From an uncultured Collinsella sp. (GTDB taxonomy: Bacteria; Actinomycetota; Coriobacteriia; Coriobacteriales; Coriobacteriaceae), in NCBI GenBank assembly GCA_958407995.1, contig CATYJU010000050.1:1-13448 (forward strand): 13,448 bases of DNA. The letters are read 5' to 3'. The position numbers were made by a program, and so were the translations under genes. Shown here in pieces: positions 1 through 6,883 of this stretch. Below the pieces are notes generated by a model. That model saw only the letters and a program-made list of their open reading frames with translations, was not told the DNA's origin and searched no databases. Within the stretch, counting starts at the first letter, position 1; each line of letters begins with the position of its first letter.

Positions 1-199
1 CTTGGGGGCTGTCAACGAAAACCTCTAGATACACGGTGCCGGGCGTATCTATATAGCTGTGACCTGCGGTTTTGTTGAGTTTGGATATGAAGGACGGTGG
101 ATTTGGTCGTTGTGGCGACGTTTCCCAAGGTAATACTTTGGTGTGGTGGAGTATTCTTATTGACTACGTCTCCGTGACGGACCCATTCGCACCTATATA
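1..199. other. Left edge, no recognised gene
   Basis: I see no convincing gene here. The only ATG-started frame (72-284, plus) runs out into the repeat array and has no family resemblance, so it is treated as chance. The last 30 bp or so (about 169-199) may be a decayed repeat unit: TCTC at 169 followed by a T/A-rich loop resembling unit C of the array to the right. Confidence 0.4.
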
Positions 200-544
200 T
201 GTTGCAGACGATGGTTTTCGGCGGCTTCCTGATTTATCTCAATCTGTAACAGTAAGAACGGTTTTCCTCCCCTACCTGTTATAGATCGAGACATTTCAAA
301 GTGGTCCCGGTCATTGTCTCAATCTGTAACATCTAGACCGATATTTCCCTTCTAACTGTTACAGATTGAGATAAATGGACGGACCCTCAACCTTCCGTCT
401 TGATCTGTAACAGTAAGAGGTCTTTTCCGCCTTTATCTGTTACAGATCAAGACAATTCTCGGCGGCTTCCTGATTCATCTCAATCTGTAACAGTAAGAAC
501 GGTTTTCCTCCCCTACGTGTTACAGATCGAGACATTTCATAGTT
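200..544. repeat. Alternating inverted-repeat array 1 (units A-B-C-A)
   Basis: Four 55-bp units lie at 237-291 (A), 317-371 (B), 398-452 (C) and 478-532 (A). Each is a 15-bp left arm, a 25-bp loop and a 15-bp right arm. The consensus left arm is TCTCAATCTGTAACA and the right arm is its complement, TGTTACAGATTGAGA or a one-base variant. Units are themselves 25-26 bp apart, so an arm occurs every 40 bp with alternating orientation. Loops of the two A units are nearly identical, and both A units are preceded by the same CGGCGGCTTCCTGATT spacer. This gives a 241-bp higher-order period. A decayed right arm of a preceding C unit is visible at 200-214. The layout resembles enterobacterial BIMEs (alternating REP sequences with a few spacer types). 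The sequence is unrelated as far as I can tell, and no REP transposase is present. Confidence 0.9.
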
Positions 545-554
545 GTCCCGATCA

Positions 555-881
555 GGAGCTCACGGCGTCTCGTCCATCTCCTACGCCGACTACGTCATCG
601 CCATGGTCGACGAGGCCGAGCGCACGGGCTCCGATGCCCACGTGGGCGAGGGTCTCTATCGGCTCTATCGCTCGCTCGTGAACGTGCGCCCGCCTACGGA
701 AATCTCCGATGAGTACCTGCGCATCGAGGACGCTTACTTGCAGGGACGCCTGCAGGAGCGCGGAATCGCCGAGGCACGTAAAGCGGAATCCGTAGGCGGA
801 CTCTTGCTGTGGCGCGGGGATATCACGCGGCTTCGCACGGACGCCATCGTGAACGTTGCCAACTCTCAGAGGCTAGGATGT
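555..881 (+). pseudogene. Chimeric remnant: NAD(P)-reductase tail plus truncated macro domain
   Basis: The open frame continues to a stop at 920, but only this part looks like protein. About 576-640 encodes SYADYVIAMVDEAE, which resembles the C-terminal end of atypical short-chain NAD(P)-binding reductases (COG2910/YwnB type). From about 650 to 881 it reads LYRSLVNVRPP...YLRIEDAYL, then LLLWRGDIT, DAIVNVANS and LGC. That is the N-terminal helical region and first strands of a bacterial macro-domain protein-ADP-ribose hydrolase. Such proteins usually run about 260 residues, so more than half is gone. The sequence after codon 879-881 belongs to the opposite-strand ADP-ribosylglycohydrolase tail. 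The 5' end abuts array 1 and the only upstream start is a TTG inside the repeat spacer. I infer two gene scraps fused by deletions. The macro assignment is fairly secure; the reductase one is weaker. Confidence 0.65.
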
Positions 882-2040
882 GATCCTGCCGATTTTTGGG
901 TAACCACCCACTCGGCGTAGTCGTTATAAATGTACTTGTGCTCCCAGATGCCATCAGCTGAGCCTGTGCACTCGTCAATCTGGCAGTCGTGGTAGAGGTC
1001 GTCCGCGAAGCCCTCATTACGTCCAACAACTCGAGGCGCTCGGTGTACTTCGCAGGGATTCCGCTAAAGCCCAGTCTCGCCCCGAGAATGTTGCCGCACA
1101 CCGCGCCGGTGGAGTCCGAGTCACCGTTGTGGTTCACGGCAGCAACGATCCCCGCCTCGAAGTCGTGCTCGTGTCGCAGTGCACAGAATACGGCTATGAC
1201 CAGCGTCTCCTCGGCCACCCATCCCTCGCCGAGCTCGTGGATGCAGTCAAGGTCGACCTTGGAGGAGTTGGCGAGACGCAGCGCGTGCATAAGAAGGCCT
1301 TGCAGTTCCTTCACATGTTTAGCATTCGGATAGGCTTCGGGAAGCGCGCCCAACGCACCCATGACAGCTTCGCGCACGCTGCAACCTGGCTTGTGCGTCA
1401 GCATGCTCACAATCACCGCGAGCGCTCCGGCGGGCAGCCAGCCCAACGCGTGGCCGTGCGTGAGGGCAGCACACTCCGCGCCAAGCCGGAGGGCGTCGGC
1501 ATAGCCGCTGCAGTGGGTGCCATCTTCAGGGTCAAGGTAGAGCCCTGCCGGAGCCACGCGCATCACGCCGCCACAGCCCTTGCTGCTGTTGACGGGGCGC
1601 TCGGTCGTCCCCTCGCACCCCTCCGCGCAGGCGGAGAGGCACGTGTTCCCCGGCGCGCGCTGCTCGAAGAACTCGGGCACGCCGACGAGCCACGAGTAGT
1701 GGTAGACGCTACTCCGCCCTTCGTCGAGCGGATACCTCTCGGTCTGCGTGCGGTACCAGTCTCCGTAGCAGTAGCCGACATAACTTTCATACGGCCCCAT
1801 AATGCCGCTCGTCATCCCACGCGTGGTACCTAAGAGCAGGCCGTTTGCTGTGAAGAGAGTCATCTGCGTATCGTCGGAGAAGTGCGCCACGCCTTTGGCA
1901 TCGAGTTCGTACTCGGTTATGCCACGCTCACCATAGCGGGAGAAGATGTGCTCCTCGCCCCAGAATTCCACGGCGTATCCAAGCGCGTCGCCTGCGGCCC
2001 CGCCCACGAGGCAGCCCCGGTATTTGTCGAGATCTTTCAT
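823..2040 (-). CDS. ADP-ribosylglycohydrolase (DraG/ARH family), frameshifted near its end
   Basis: The family removes ADP-ribose from proteins, nucleic acids or small molecules using two Mg ions. Visible motifs are the N-terminal GDALG (17-21), SDDT (55-58), the KGCGGVMR segment near 155, and GDSDST (306-311; D307 and D309 are expected metal ligands). All key metal residues are present. The start ATG at 2040 has an AAGGGAG ribosome site 5-6 bp upstream, and the gene lies 15 bp after the DUF262 gene, so both probably share one transcript. After Val341 the frame shown turns to low-complexity residues. One base further along, the opposite phase reads EGFADDLYHDCQIDE...IWEHKYIYNDYAEWVV and stops at 866. 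That is a natural family C-terminus. A one-base deletion at about 1015-1016 (probably GTA ATC GAG becoming GTA ATG AG) explains it. The catalytic core may still fold, so activity is uncertain. The strain's product would be 405 aa against about 391 ancestrally. Confidence 0.88.
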   Translation of the reverse strand: MKDLDKYRGCLVGGAAGDALGYAVEFWGEEHIFSRYGERGITEYELDAKGVAHFSDDTQMTLFTANGLLLGTTRGMTSGIMGPYESYVGYCYGDWYRTQTERYPLDEGRSSVYHYSWLVGVPEFFEQRAPGNTCLSACAEGCEGTTERPVNSSKGCGGVMRVAPAGLYLDPEDGTHCSGYADALRLGAECAALTHGHALGWLPAGALAVIVSMLTHKPGCSVREAVMGALGALPEAYPNAKHVKELQGLLMHALRLANSSKVDLDCIHELGEGWVAEETLVIAVFCALRHEHDFEAGIVAAVNHNGDSDSTGAVCGNILGARLGFSGIPAKYTERLELLDVMRASRTTSTTTARLTSAQAQLMASGSTSTFITTTPSGWLPKNRQDHILASESWQRSRWRPCEAA

Positions 2041-2055
2041 GAAGCTCCCTTATGC

Positions 2056-3954
2056 CTAATCGTTTACAACAAAGGCCATCAAATCCTCGGGTGTCTCGAA
2101 CACATGGTATCCGAGCTTGGTCACGAAAGAGTGCTCCTCGGGCTCGCTATCGACCATGAGGGCGACCGGTTCGCCGAGGCCGGTCTGCAAGCCGTCCGGC
2201 CATGCAAGGTCAACGATCACGGTCTTAGACGTGCCGCTCACTCCGAAGTTCGCCGCCCCGTGCCCGTAACCCCTCTCCGTCAACCAGTCCGAGAGCCCGG
2301 AGAGGGCCTCGTCATCGTGGTCGAGGACGCTCGCGGCCCCCGGCTGTTTGAAGGCGGTGGGCAGCTCACCCAGGTCTTTTCCTCTGTAGAGGGCAGATAG
2401 GATCGCGTTGGCCTTCTCGGAGAGAAGCTCGCGCCTCCGGGCGAGGAAGGCCTCGTAGTTCTCGATTTCCCAGAGGGAAGGGTCGTCGGTCGGCACGGCG
2501 TGAGATTCGACCGCTCCGGGGTTTGCGGCGACGTAACCCGGCAGGTAGTCTGAGGGGAGCTTGTCCGAGATCTCCAGGTTTGTCTCCTTGGTTAAGAAGG
2601 CGTAGTTGGCGAGCTGGTTCACCATCGACTTGTTGCGGTCGGCGGCGTAGAGCACCTTCTTGGGGAAGATGTGGTGCACGTCGAGCGACGAGTTCTTGCC
2701 GAGAAGGTGAGAGTTGAGCTCGATTCCGTTGCCCCAGTCGCGAGCATGCCCCATGCGGGCGAGAAGGTACATGAGCGGGTAGAGGCGCGCTCCCGTGCTC
2801 CATCCCCAGAAGTCATCGGGGTGAAGGCTTAGGTCGGGCCTGTTGGTCTTTATGAGCCTGAGCAGTCCGTCGATCCCCTCGCCACCCTTGACAGCGTTTA
2901 TATCCTGGGCAAGCACACTCTCGGTGGAGCCTGCGTAGCGCCCCCAGAGGAAGACGTGGACATGCCAGTAGAGTAGGCGGTCCCACTCGGCCGAGGTAAG
3001 CTTGCCTCCCTTCTGGTCTATGACCGCAATCATCGTGGCGATGGAAAAGGGGCTGCCGAGGACGCGGGTATGGTCGAGTCCAAGTCTGCCCGCGATATGG
3101 TCGAGGCAGGTGCCCACGAGTTGGACGGTCTCCTTGAGTCCCTTTTGAATCTCCGACACGGAGAAGCCATCGAGAGCGGAGAAGTACGCCGACTTCGCGA
3201 GGTGAACAGTCAGGCAGCGCAGCAGCCAGTCGCGTGTGAAGTCGTATCCCTTGGCCGAGAAGCCATCGAGAGCCTTTTGCATCTCATCGCGCATGGCGGG
3301 CCATTCCGCGCAAATCTTGGCGAGCGTGAGGTCGCCCTTGCTAAGCTTCGTGCCGCCCGAGTTCACGCTGTTGAAGATATCCACGACTACGTCGATGGTT
3401 TTGTCAGGGCCGGTCACGGTCTGGGAGAGCATCTCAGTCTGCTTGATCTGCTCTATGCGGTTGAGTCGCGTGAGGGACAACGTGAAGGTCGGGTCGTCAA
3501 GGCCGGCGGCCTGTTTGATGTTGACGGCTTCCGTTACGGCTCCGGATTGGTAGACCTCGGTTACCGAGACCCACATGGGGTCGCCCTTCATCTTGGGGGC
3601 ACGGAACTCGAATACCTCATCCTTGATGTTGAACATGAGATCGGCGAATGCGCGCTTGTCGCCCTCAAAGAAGGGTGGTTCCTTGCCACGCATGATGCCG
3701 TAGAGCGACGTCATGCGCTGCTGGCCGTCGAGAATGAGGTTGACGACACCTTGCCCGATGACCTTCTCGCCTTTGATGTCCGCGTCTTCCACGGGAGTTT
3801 GCCACAAGAGCATCGTGCCTACCGGATAGCCCTTGTACAGTGACGTCATGAGTTTGCGCACCTGCGCGCGGTTCCATACGTAGCCGCGCTGGAACTGCGG
3901 CATCGCGTAGTCACCCGAGTCGATGCGGTTGAGGATGTCGGCTATGGTGCTCAT
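2056..3954 (-). CDS. DUF262 plus HNH (DUF1524) GmrSD-like protein
   Basis: A 632-aa cytoplasmic protein. The N-terminal ParB/sulfiredoxin-like DUF262 domain is seen in QFQRGYVW (20-27) and LDGQQRMTSL (75-84). The DGQQR motif is the nucleotide-binding/hydrolysing signature of GmrS, BrxU and related proteins. A helical middle is followed by an HNH nuclease of DUF1524 type: LDVHHIFPKKVL (D425, H427, H428), then N..ANYAFLTKETNLEISD. The family includes type IV restriction enzymes that cut modified phage DNA with NTP hydrolysis, so a defence role is the natural inference. A further C-terminal segment (about 545-632: VIVDLAWPDGLQTG...PVALMVD...LGYHVFETPEDL) looks like a separate small alpha/beta domain that I cannot name with certainty. 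Start ATG at 3954 follows GAAAGG at a usable distance. It is upstream of the ADP-ribosylglycohydrolase in the same direction. No truncation is seen. Confidence 0.88.
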   Translation of the reverse strand: MSTIADILNRIDSGDYAMPQFQRGYVWNRAQVRKLMTSLYKGYPVGTMLLWQTPVEDADIKGEKVIGQGVVNLILDGQQRMTSLYGIMRGKEPPFFEGDKRAFADLMFNIKDEVFEFRAPKMKGDPMWVSVTEVYQSGAVTEAVNIKQAAGLDDPTFTLSLTRLNRIEQIKQTEMLSQTVTGPDKTIDVVVDIFNSVNSGGTKLSKGDLTLAKICAEWPAMRDEMQKALDGFSAKGYDFTRDWLLRCLTVHLAKSAYFSALDGFSVSEIQKGLKETVQLVGTCLDHIAGRLGLDHTRVLGSPFSIATMIAVIDQKGGKLTSAEWDRLLYWHVHVFLWGRYAGSTESVLAQDINAVKGGEGIDGLLRLIKTNRPDLSLHPDDFWGWSTGARLYPLMYLLARMGHARDWGNGIELNSHLLGKNSSLDVHHIFPKKVLYAADRNKSMVNQLANYAFLTKETNLEISDKLPSDYLPGYVAANPGAVESHAVPTDDPSLWEIENYEAFLARRRELLSEKANAILSALYRGKDLGELPTAFKQPGAASVLDHDDEALSGLSDWLTERGYGHGAANFGVSGTSKTVIVDLAWPDGLQTGLGEPVALMVDSEPEEHSFVTKLGYHVFETPEDLMAFVVND

Positions 3955-4161
3955 TGTCGATGCCTTTCAGGTTCGATCGCCTCGAGGTCTCAACAAACAT
4001 GACAGAGGCGAATTGCGCAACAATAGCTCTATTTTACTCTTCACTGCCAAGCTCCATTGGAGCGCTGGATGCGGATTCGGGAGGGTTCTTCGGCACCCGC
4101 GTATGATTAGATGACGGTGAGAATTGTGTCGTTCCAACTGTGGATGCAAGGCGTGCACCTG
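3955..4161. other. Upstream region of the DUF262 gene
   Basis: This is a comparatively A+T-rich stretch between the DUF262 start and array 2. It must hold the minus-strand promoter for the two-gene unit. The best I can offer is TTGTTG with ATGTTT 17 bp later on the minus strand (around 3995-4025), which is weak. Short open frames here on both strands lack ribosome sites and family resemblance. Confidence 0.35.
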
Positions 4162-4382
4162 TGTCCCGATCATCATTGTCTCAATCTGTAACATCTAGAC
4201 CGACATTTCCCTTCTAACTGTTACAGATTGAGATAAATGGACGGACCCTCAACCTTCCGTCTTGATCTGTAACAGTAAGAGGTCTTTCCCGCCCCTATCT
4301 GTTACAGATCAAGACAATTCGCGGCGGCCTCCTGATTCATCTCAATCTGTAACAGTAAGAACGGTTTTCCTCCCCTACGTGT
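4162..4382. repeat. Alternating inverted-repeat array 2 (units B-C-half A)
   Basis: Unit B lies at 4179-4233, unit C at 4260-4314, and the left arm plus loop of unit A at 4340-4379. The right arm breaks off after its first three bases (TGT, 4380-4382). Order, spacing (81 and 80 bp) and loop sequences match array 1 with a few substitutions; for example the B loop differs by one base. Left of unit B the spacer is recognisable only back to TGTCCCGATCA (4162-4172), the same 11 bp at which array 1 ends (544-554). Confidence 0.9.
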
Positions 4383-4423
4383 GCATCCCAACGCCCCAAT
4401 CGAAAATTAACGCGAGCCAGAAC

Positions 4424-4790
4424 CTAATCTGTTCCCTGGATCACCGTCAGCAAATCCTCGTAGCTGTGCACCACGTCACAGCGCTCGCCCTCGGAATCCC
4501 AGAACACGTAGTCCTGGATGCAGCGGCTCGTCTCCAGCGCGCGGCCGACGTTGCCGGGTATGCGCTCGGCGAAGATGGTGGAGTCGTACCGCTCATCGAG
4601 CTTGTGGTACGCGATGTGGTCGACCACCATTGTCGCCTTCTCGGCCAGGATGCAACGGGAGACCTTGGTCACAGTATGTTCCAACCTCCGGACGAGAGCA
4701 GTGGGATGAGATATACAGAGGCTTCTTTTCGGCCTGAATTGCTTCAAATATCTCTGGTTGAATCGTTCTGATACCAAATCGATACTGCAT
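4424..4790 (-). pseudogene. Unrecognised small gene, probably frameshifted
   Basis: An ATG at 4790, 6 bp after the MFS stop codon, opens MQYRFGIRTIQPEIFEAIQ, but this frame degenerates after about 30 codons. The frame that looks protein-like from about 4710 to the stop at 4424 is a different one (TTG at 4777). It contains LAEKATMVVDHIAYHK, RYDSTIFAERIPG and VVHSYEDLL. One reading is a single gene of about 120 codons downstream of the permease, broken by a small indel near 4700. Another is that only the 117-codon TTG frame is used. I do not recognise a family. Its end lies just 40 bp inside the boundary with array 2, so it may also be truncated. Confidence 0.4.
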
Positions 4791-4796
4791 TAGATG

Positions 4797-6209
4797 CTAC
4801 GCCTGAACGGCCTTCGTGGTCGAGGACTTAATTTGCTTGAGACCGACGAGCGCGATGCCGAGCGTCACGACGGCGAGGACGGCGACGGTCGCGAACCCAC
4901 CGGTGTGCCCGTACGCGTCGATGAACGGCCCGGCGATGGCAGAGCCGCACGACGAGCCGATGGCGCAGAGGGTCCCCGTCCACGCGACAGCCTCGGTAAA
5001 GCGCATGGGCGACACCAGGTGCATCACGATCTCGTTGCCGTTGACGAAAGTCGGCGCCTGGCACAGGCCAGCCGCCAGGTAGATTGCGCCAATCACCCAC
5101 AGGCTCGGTGCGAGGACGAACAGGCTCAGGCCGCAGCACAGCACCACGAGGCAGGTGTAGAACCTCCGCCACAGCGGGGTCTTCCAGCGGATGGCGCCGG
5201 AGAAGAGCGCGCCGACGAGCGAGCTAAACGAGAAACAGGAAATCACGAGGCCCGAGACCTGCGGCATGCCCACCTCACGCGCGAACGCCACAATGGAGAC
5301 ACTCGTTGCGTTCTGGAACGCGCCGAGCCCGAAGTACACGGCGCACAGCGCGACCATACCCGGTCCCCAGATCGACTGCGGGCGCGTGACGGGATTCGCG
5401 CGGCCGGCGCGCCTGGAGCCGTCTGCGCCCGTGGCAGCGTCCGCGCCCGCGTCGAGCACGCCGCCGACGGGTGCCACCTCGCGGCGCTCGGCACAGCTGT
5501 GGCGGGTGAGCTGCGACTGCGACGGTGGGAGCGTCGTGACCTCGGTGAGCACCATGATGGCGCCGATGACCGCGCAGACCGCCCCGAAGCGGATGGCGAG
5601 CGCGGCGGAGATGACGGCGAGCGTCGACGACAGCGGGTTTCCGATGACCCACATGCACTCGTCGAACGCAGAGCACAGCGACAGCGACGTGGAGATCTTC
5701 TTCTCGTCGCCGCGCAGCAGGTAGCGCCAGCGCGTGCGGCTCATGGCGCCCCAGGGCGGCGTAAACGCGAGGAACGGCACGATGCAGAAGAGGATCCACT
5801 CGTCTACGTGCGCGGTCGCCGCTGCGATGAAGACCTGCGAGGCGATAACCCAGATGATGATGGCCGGGATCGACGCCGCTCGCTGGCCGAACCGGTCGGC
5901 GAGTTTGCCGAGCTGCGGCCCGAGCAGCGCGGACGAGACGGAGTAGACGGCCGAGAGCGCGCCGGCGATCGTGTAGTTGCCGTAGATCTGCTGCACGCCG
6001 ATGGTAATGGACATGCTGATCATGGCGAGCGGCATGCACGCGACCACCGACCCAACGGTGAAGCGCGCCGCATGCGGGATGCGCAGCAGCTCGGCATACC
6101 CGCCGAACAGCCGGTGGATCAGGCCGGAGTTCCCCGCAGGGGCCGTGGGGGCCGTCGCGCCCCGCTCCTCGGCGTCCTCGATCTCGATGGCGTCTTCCGT
6201 GGATTCCAT
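4797..6209 (-). CDS. Major facilitator superfamily transporter
   Basis: About 470 aa with around twelve hydrophobic helices. The signature is a helical hairpin with GKLADRFGQR in the first cytoplasmic loop (MFS motif A form). There is a long hydrophilic middle loop rich in Ala/Gly/Asp, then six more helices ending at ...VGLKQIKSSTTKAVQA. It should sit in the cytoplasmic membrane and move a small solute by proton coupling. Nothing in the sequence tells the substrate. The frame is open 25 codons further upstream (to 6284), but only the ATG at 6209 has a ribosome site (GGGGAAGGA just before it) and it is followed by a typical acidic cytoplasmic N-terminus, MESTEDAIEIEDAEE. A possible promoter is TTGCTT-16-TACCCT on the minus strand around 6293-6320. 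The gene stands alone in its island apart from the damaged ORF just downstream. Confidence 0.85.
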   Translation of the reverse strand: MESTEDAIEIEDAEERGATAPTAPAGNSGLIHRLFGGYAELLRIPHAARFTVGSVVACMPLAMISMSITIGVQQIYGNYTIAGALSAVYSVSSALLGPQLGKLADRFGQRAASIPAIIIWVIASQVFIAAATAHVDEWILFCIVPFLAFTPPWGAMSRTRWRYLLRGDEKKISTSLSLCSAFDECMWVIGNPLSSTLAVISAALAIRFGAVCAVIGAIMVLTEVTTLPPSQSQLTRHSCAERREVAPVGGVLDAGADAATGADGSRRAGRANPVTRPQSIWGPGMVALCAVYFGLGAFQNATSVSIVAFAREVGMPQVSGLVISCFSFSSLVGALFSGAIRWKTPLWRRFYTCLVVLCCGLSLFVLAPSLWVIGAIYLAAGLCQAPTFVNGNEIVMHLVSPMRFTEAVAWTGTLCAIGSSCGSAIAGPFIDAYGHTGGFATVAVLAVVTLGIALVGLKQIKSSTTKAVQA

Positions 6210-6388
6210 GATCCTTCCCCGCTCCCGACGTATGGACGGTGCCCCGATGCAATCCGGGCACCGACGCGCGATCTGCGCGCACATGGTATTAGGGTAGCGA
6301 CATCCGCCGTGGAAGCAACCGGCGTTCGTTTACTTTTCCTGCCACTTTGACGCGGCACGAGGTAATCGAATATAGCCGCGCACATAAA

Positions 6389-6420
6389 GCGGGTCCTGTT
6401 TCATTTTGAACAGGACCCGC
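6389..6420. terminator. Strong 12-bp hairpin between the permease and array 3
   Basis: A perfect inverted repeat, GCGGGTCCTGTT / AACAGGACCCGC, with an 8-bp loop. Plus-strand reading is followed by CTCTTTCCTTT and minus-strand reading by TTTATG, so the U-tract is mediocre either way. On the minus strand it would stop transcripts coming out of array 3 before the permease. No plus-strand gene precedes it. Confidence 0.6.
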
Positions 6421-6448
6421 CTCTTTCCTTTACGGGCGTAGAGTGTCT

Positions 6449-6790
6449 CCTACATGTTGCAGATCGAGACATTCCTTCCGACGCTCCGCTTCTATCTCAA
6501 TTTGTAACAGTAAGGGTGATTATGGGCTTCCACGTGTTACAAATCGAGACAACCGCTTCAGGAGGTGTCTTTAATCTCAATCTGTAACAGTAAGAACGGT
6601 ATTTCTCCCCTACGTGTTATAGATCGAGACATTTCAAAGTGGTCCCGGTCATTGTCTCAATCTGTAACATCTAGACCGATATTTCCCTTCTAACTGTTAC
6701 AGATTGAGATAAATGGACGGACCCTCAACCTTCCGTCTTGATCTGTAACAGTTAAAAGCGGAATAACCGTCTTGGTGTTACAGATCGAGA
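6449..6790. repeat. Alternating inverted-repeat array 3 (half A, Y-A-B-C')
   Basis: It starts with an orphan right arm, TGTTGCAGATCGAGA (6455-6469), then four full 55-bp units at 6495-6549 (Y), 6575-6629 (A), 6655-6709 (B) and 6736-6790 (C'). Arms repeat every 40 bp with alternating orientation, as in array 1. Positions 6615-6752 are identical to 277-414. Unit Y has its own loop and a paired change in both arms (AATTTGTAACA with TGTTACAAAT). C' has the C left arm with a new loop and an A-type right arm. The array ends 54 bp before the tRNA terminator hairpin. Confidence 0.9.
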
Positions 6791-6843
6791 CAAACTCGGG
6801 AATGAGACGAATACCGTGCCCGACAACCTATCAAAACAAGAAA

Positions 6844-6874
6844 CGGGCTCTGTCCCATATAGAGACAGAGCCCG
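6844..6874 (-). terminator. Rho-independent terminator of the tRNA
   Basis: An 11-bp perfect stem, CGGGCTCTGTC / GACAGAGCCCG, with a 9-bp loop. Read on the minus strand it is followed by TTTCTTGTTTTGA. It lies 10 bp beyond the CCA end of the tRNA fragment at 6884-6926, so it is the original chromosomal terminator of that tRNA. Confidence 0.85.
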
Positions 6875-6883
6875 AAACTCTCA

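Noticed and set aside
400..681. ORFs starting MICNSKRSFPPLS at 400 and 4262 as a duplicated small gene
   Set aside because: They are chance frames over the repeat units; their similarity reflects the array sequence, and neither has a ribosome site.
1129..1833. 234-codon plus-strand ORF
   Set aside because: Antisense to the ADP-ribosylglycohydrolase core, whose family motifs are unmistakable.
3967..4194. 75-codon minus-strand ORF upstream of the DUF262 gene
   Set aside because: It runs into array 2, has no ribosome site or family resemblance, and would overlap the likely promoter.
4794..6350. 518-codon plus-strand ORF
   Set aside because: It lies antisense to the MFS gene, is dominated by Arg/Asp/Gly/Ala from high-GC shadow coding, and has no domain.
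200..6790. CRISPR array
   Set aside because: Repeats alternate in orientation, are only 15 bp, and the spacers are a few recurring types rather than unique. No cas genes are present.
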